Assembly (NCBI RefSeq): GCF_022483985.1
Contig: NZ_JAKVME010000001.1
Span: 1,612,001-1,676,000, forward strand
DNA from: Acetobacter sp.
Lineage (GTDB): Bacteria; Pseudomonadota; Alphaproteobacteria; Acetobacterales; Acetobacteraceae
Direction: 5' to 3'
DNA length: 64,000 bases
Each line of letters starts with the position of its first letter. Position 1 is the first letter of the stretch. The notes below the pieces were generated by a model. That model searched no databases. It was not told where the DNA came from and saw only the letters and a program-made list of their open reading frames with translations. This document shows, one piece after another, positions 60,873-64,000 of this stretch. Position numbers and translations under genes: made by a program.

Positions 60873-62498
60873 ATGACATCGCAGAAATCCTCGCTTCGCG
60901 GCATGGCGCTGCTCAATGACGGCGACGTCAACCACGGCACAGGCTTCACACTGGAGGAACGCAGAACCCTTGGTCTTGAAGGGCTGATCCCGCCTCATGT
61001 TGAAACACTGGACAGGCAGATGGAGCGCTCGCTTCATCATATAGCGCTCAAGCCGGACGATCTTGAGCGCTATATCTATCTGAACTCGCTGGTCGACCGG
61101 AACGAGACGCTTTTCTACAAGGTTCTGCGCTCAGACCCGGCCCGTTTCGTGCCGATCATCTACGCCCCCACCCTCGCCCGGGCCTGCAAGGTGTTCAGCC
61201 ACATCTACCGTCGTCCCCGCGGCATGTACATCACGCTCGACATGAAAGGCCGCATCGCGGAAGTGCTCCGTAACTGGCCCGAAAGCGATGTTCGGACGAT
61301 CTGCGTAACGACAGGTGGACGCATCCTCGGGCTCGGCGACATCGGTGTGAACGGCATGGGCATCCCCATCGGCAAGCTGCAACTCTACACCGTCTGCGGC
61401 TCCGTTCCTCCGCGCTCCCTGCTCCCCATCCAGCTTGATATCGGCACGACCAACGCAGCCCTGAGAGCAGACCCGCTCTATCTGGGCGCACGCCGCGAGC
61501 CACCACCGATTGAAGAACTCGATGAATTTGTCGAGGAATTTGTGCAGGCCGTGCAGGAGGTCTTCCCGGGCTGCTGTCTGCATTTCGAGGACTGGAAAGG
61601 CACCGATGCACTGCGCTACCTCGCCAAATATCGTGACAGGGTTCTGTGCTACAACGATGACATTCAGGGAACGGCTGCCGTCACGCTCGCCGGTCTGGTG
61701 ACCGCCCTTCGCGTCAAGAAGGAAAAACTCTCAGAGCAGCGCTACCTGTTTCTTGGCGCGGGGTCATCCGGTCTGGGCACCGCCGACATGCTGGTTTCAG
61801 CCATGAAGCTGGAAGGACTCACCGACGAGCAGGCCTGTGAACGCATCACGCTGATGGATGTGGAAGGGCTTCTGGAAACATCCCGCACAGACCTGCTCCC
61901 CGAGCAGCAGCGCTTTGCCAAGGATGCCTCTCCGACACAGGATCTTCTCGCCACAATCAGGAACACACAGCCAACGGTCCTGATCGGCGTCTCAACCTGT
62001 GGAGGCGCCTTCAATCAGGCCGTCATCAAGGAGATGGCGACACTCAATGAACGTCCCATCATCTTCTCGCTGTCGCTTCCAGAAACAAACGCGGAATGCA
62101 CGGCGGAACAGGCCTACATCTGGTCGGAAGGACGAGCGCTGTTCGCAGGGGGCATCCAGTTCCCCAACGTCGAACTTGACGGCAAGGTTTTCTATCCGGG
62201 ACAGGCGAATAATTTCTACATTTTCCCCGGTCTTGGCCTCGCGGTTTATGCAACCCACCCCGAGATCATCACCGACGAACTGATTATTGAAGCGGCGAAA
62301 GCGTTAACGGATCAGGTCGACGAAATCGCGCTGGAGCGTGGACGGCTGTTCCCTCCGCAGACAGACATCATCGACGTTTCCATAACATCGGCTGTGCGTC
62401 TTGCGGAGTTCATTTTTGACAAGGGAATGGCGCGCGTGGACAGACCAACCGACATACGGGCATGGATTGAGAAACAGGCCTACGACCCGCATTACTGA
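60873..62498 (+). CDS. NAD-type malic enzyme (oxaloacetate-decarboxylating)
   Basis: This 541-residue enzyme converts malate to pyruvate and CO2. N-terminal blocks FTLEERRTLGLEGLIPP and FVPIIYAPTLARACK are typical of the large SfcA/MaeA-type malic enzymes. The metal-site region is LHFEDWKGTDALRYLAKY, followed by CYNDDIQGTAAVTLAGL, and the dinucleotide motif is FLGAGSSGLGTADML. Length fits the ~540-570 residue form without a phosphotransacetylase tail. The start at 60873 is usual for the family, though AAAGGTG upstream is only fair. It stands alone. Confidence 0.93.
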   Translation: MTSQKSSLRGMALLNDGDVNHGTGFTLEERRTLGLEGLIPPHVETLDRQMERSLHHIALKPDDLERYIYLNSLVDRNETLFYKVLRSDPARFVPIIYAPTLARACKVFSHIYRRPRGMYITLDMKGRIAEVLRNWPESDVRTICVTTGGRILGLGDIGVNGMGIPIGKLQLYTVCGSVPPRSLLPIQLDIGTTNAALRADPLYLGARREPPPIEELDEFVEEFVQAVQEVFPGCCLHFEDWKGTDALRYLAKYRDRVLCYNDDIQGTAAVTLAGLVTALRVKKEKLSEQRYLFLGAGSSGLGTADMLVSAMKLEGLTDEQACERITLMDVEGLLETSRTDLLPEQQRFAKDASPTQDLLATIRNTQPTVLIGVSTCGGAFNQAVIKEMATLNERPIIFSLSLPETNAECTAEQAYIWSEGRALFAGGIQFPNVELDGKVFYPGQANNFYIFPGLGLAVYATHPEIITDELIIEAAKALTDQVDEIALERGRLFPPQTDIIDVSITSAVRLAEFIFDKGMARVDRPTDIRAWIEKQAYDPHY

Positions 62499-62579
62499 AG
62501 ACACTCCCGAAGCTTTTTAAAAACCTCGATTTTTTTCAGATAGTTTTTGTGAGCAGAAGCCGCCTTGCAATATAAAAGT

Positions 62580-62606
62580 CCCCACGCCGGAATGTCTGGC
62601 GTGGGG
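62580..62606. terminator. Bidirectional terminator between malic enzyme and lactonase
   Basis: CCCCACGCC (62580-62588) and GGCGTGGGG (62598-62606) form a perfect 9-bp stem with a 9-base loop between convergent genes. ACTTTTA follows on the minus strand and GCTTTC on the plus strand. Confidence 0.75.
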
Positions 62607-62643
62607 GCTTTCACAGACCCGTTTCAGAAACCGCTTACCTGAA

Positions 62644-63957
62644 TCAGGCATGATCCAGCGTAAGGAACGCAAAGGCGCTTGGCGTCCCTATCGGCGTAAA
62701 GTTCCATGTGAAATCCAGAGCGCCCGTCTCAGGATTCACACGCCACGATGTGATGGAATCACTGCGCTGATTGGCAACGAAAAGGAATTTCCCCGATGGG
62801 TCAAACGCAAAGGAGCGTCCATAATTGGCGCGCTCCCAGATCTCGTCAAACAGCTCGATGGAACCGTCATCACTGACGCGAAAACATGCGATAGAATCAC
62901 CAAGACGATTGGTGACATACAGAAACCGACCGTTCGGATGCAGACCAATTTCAGCGGCAAGCGTGCTGCCGCGGAATTTTGCCGTTACGGTCGATGCCGT
63001 CTGACGCACGGACATCGCCCCCGTGTCCTGATCATAATCGGCGACAACAACCCGTGAGTCCTGTTCACCCAGAATATAGATCACCTTGCCGTTGGGGCTG
63101 AAGCAGAAATGACGCGGCGCGGAGCCGGGCTCCATTGTCAGCCACGGCGTTGCCGCAGGTGTCAACACACCTTTGTCCGGTTCCAGTTTCCAGACATAAA
63201 CCCGATCCAGACCGGCATCACACCCGACAATGAAATGACCGGCCACGTCAGCCTGAATCATATGCATGTGAGAGGCGGAATGATCACTGATCGCATAATT
63301 GCCGGGAGGATTGTCTTTCGCCCGTTCAGGCATTCTGGGACCGGTATTGTGCACGAGATCCGACAGTTCTCCGAGGCTTCCATCGGGCTGGATGCGAATG
63401 ACTGCGGTGCTTCCTCCGGTATAATTGGCGATCAGCAGATAACGTCCGGACGGATGCACGCTCAGAAAGGCAGGGTCCGCACCACCCGTTGCAACCGTAT
63501 TCAGTTTTGTGATGACACCCGTCCGCTGATCAATCGCATAGGCCGTGGCTGACCCGCTCTTCTGTCCTCCGAAGTCACTGATTTCATTGACGACGTAAAG
63601 GAAGCGGCGATCCGAAGACAGAGCCAGAAAGGAAGGATTGTCCGCGGGAGTAATCTGCCCGAGCTGGGTCAGCACACCCGTCTCTTCATTCATTTCGAAA
63701 AGGGTGATGCCCTTGGCGTTCGTATCGGCGGGACCGGGCCGGGTATAGCCGCCGACATAACATAATGTGCGCGGATTTCCGCTGTTTTTGCGAGCGGCTG
63801 TTTCGGGAGAAACTTTCGGCAAGGCCGCCTTCGGTATCGGCGCGGGTGGTGGCGCTTTCGGTGTTTCTCCTAAAGCACCCTTCATCAGACCGGCCAATCC
63901 GGTCCCCAGCATGGACAGCCCGAACAGACGACGGCCAAAACCTGTTTTATTCTTCAT
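62644..63957 (-). CDS. Exported beta-propeller lactonase (6-phosphogluconolactonase/YbhE-like)
   Basis: This 437-residue protein is a seven-bladed lactonase-family propeller, with repeated blade motifs such as FLSVHPSGRYLLIANYTGGS, HFCFSPNGKVIYILGEQDS and GLHPNGRFLYVTNRLGDS. The N-terminus MKNKTGFGRRLFGLSMLGTG has a twin arginine and a hydrophobic stretch. A proline/alanine-rich linker follows, so export by Tat or Sec is likely. The cytosolic YbhE relatives hydrolyse 6-phosphogluconolactone; an exported form in an acetic acid bacterium could act on sugar lactones from periplasmic glucose oxidation. Substrate is not proven. Confidence 0.85.
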   Translation of the reverse strand: MKNKTGFGRRLFGLSMLGTGLAGLMKGALGETPKAPPPAPIPKAALPKVSPETAARKNSGNPRTLCYVGGYTRPGPADTNAKGITLFEMNEETGVLTQLGQITPADNPSFLALSSDRRFLYVVNEISDFGGQKSGSATAYAIDQRTGVITKLNTVATGGADPAFLSVHPSGRYLLIANYTGGSTAVIRIQPDGSLGELSDLVHNTGPRMPERAKDNPPGNYAISDHSASHMHMIQADVAGHFIVGCDAGLDRVYVWKLEPDKGVLTPAATPWLTMEPGSAPRHFCFSPNGKVIYILGEQDSRVVVADYDQDTGAMSVRQTASTVTAKFRGSTLAAEIGLHPNGRFLYVTNRLGDSIACFRVSDDGSIELFDEIWERANYGRSFAFDPSGKFLFVANQRSDSITSWRVNPETGALDFTWNFTPIGTPSAFAFLTLDHA

Positions 63958-64000
63958 GATCGTTCCAAGTTTTCATACCAAAATCCGCGTGGAATCAGGC

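Noticed and set aside
1..64000. CRISPR arrays, tRNA or rRNA genes
   Set aside because: No regularly spaced repeats, cloverleaf-type sequence or rRNA-like stretch was recognised on reading; a tRNA scan was not possible.

Overview
The window looks like chromosome of an acetic acid bacterium (Acetobacteraceae, Alphaproteobacteria). The main clue is a pyruvate decarboxylase of the Acetobacter/Gluconobacter type. The moderately high GC content and dense overlapping (ATGA) operons fit this too. The genus cannot be fixed from the sequence alone. No rRNA, tRNA or CRISPR array was recognised.

Layout. 1-7308 (mostly minus): end of a lactate-utilisation operon (lutA-lutB-lutC, the last cut by the window edge), pyruvate decarboxylase, a class I fructose-bisphosphate aldolase and an amino-acid permease. 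8023-13034 (plus): a TonB-dependent siderophore receptor behind a Fur-box-like palindrome, a radical-SAM/companion DNA-repair-like pair, and zur. 13077-25265: a choline module with a choXVW-type ABC transporter on the minus strand facing a plus-strand series. That series is a betI-betB fusion gene, betA, a GNAT/nitrilase pair, glyA, an NTF2-like gene and an AraC/GATase regulator. 25362-33081: sthA, then a LysR regulator divergent from a tripartite efflux operon ending in a degenerate pirin. 33086-44380 (minus): a tightly overlapped nine-gene operon gbcA-gbcB-gbdR-dgcA-dgcB-etfA-etfB-adhC-fghA. 44583-52098 (minus): sdaA, the soxBDAG sarcosine oxidase operon and ridA. 52418-54065 (plus): a GT32-like glycosyltransferase and a MetF-like protein. 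54290-55665: a graveyard of IS5, IS630, ISL3 and IS3 fragments. 55959-57983 (minus): a type VI secretion cargo module (Eag chaperone, prePAAR-PAAR effector with an ADP-ribosyltransferase C-terminus, and a small downstream protein). 58561-63957: cysS-trmJ, a malic enzyme and an exported lactonase.

How the genes fit. Between about 13 and 54 kb the window encodes a near-complete route from choline to pyruvate. Choline is imported (ChoXVW) and oxidised to glycine betaine (BetA, BetI-BetB). It is demethylated to dimethylglycine (GbcAB), then sarcosine (DgcAB with EtfAB), then glycine (SoxBDAG). Glycine plus the one-carbon unit gives serine (GlyA), and SdaA deaminates serine to pyruvate. Released formaldehyde can be handled by AdhC/FghA and by folate enzymes, and RidA can remove the 2-aminoacrylate formed by SdaA. 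Pyruvate can feed the pyruvate decarboxylase in the same window.

The two most unusual items are the in-frame fusion of the repressor BetI to the dehydrogenase BetB (16775-18871), and the orphan Eag/prePAAR/ART toxin module beside the IS graveyard, whose third gene is separated from its coupled start codon by an A9 tract. All functions are inferred from sequence recognition; no searches were run.
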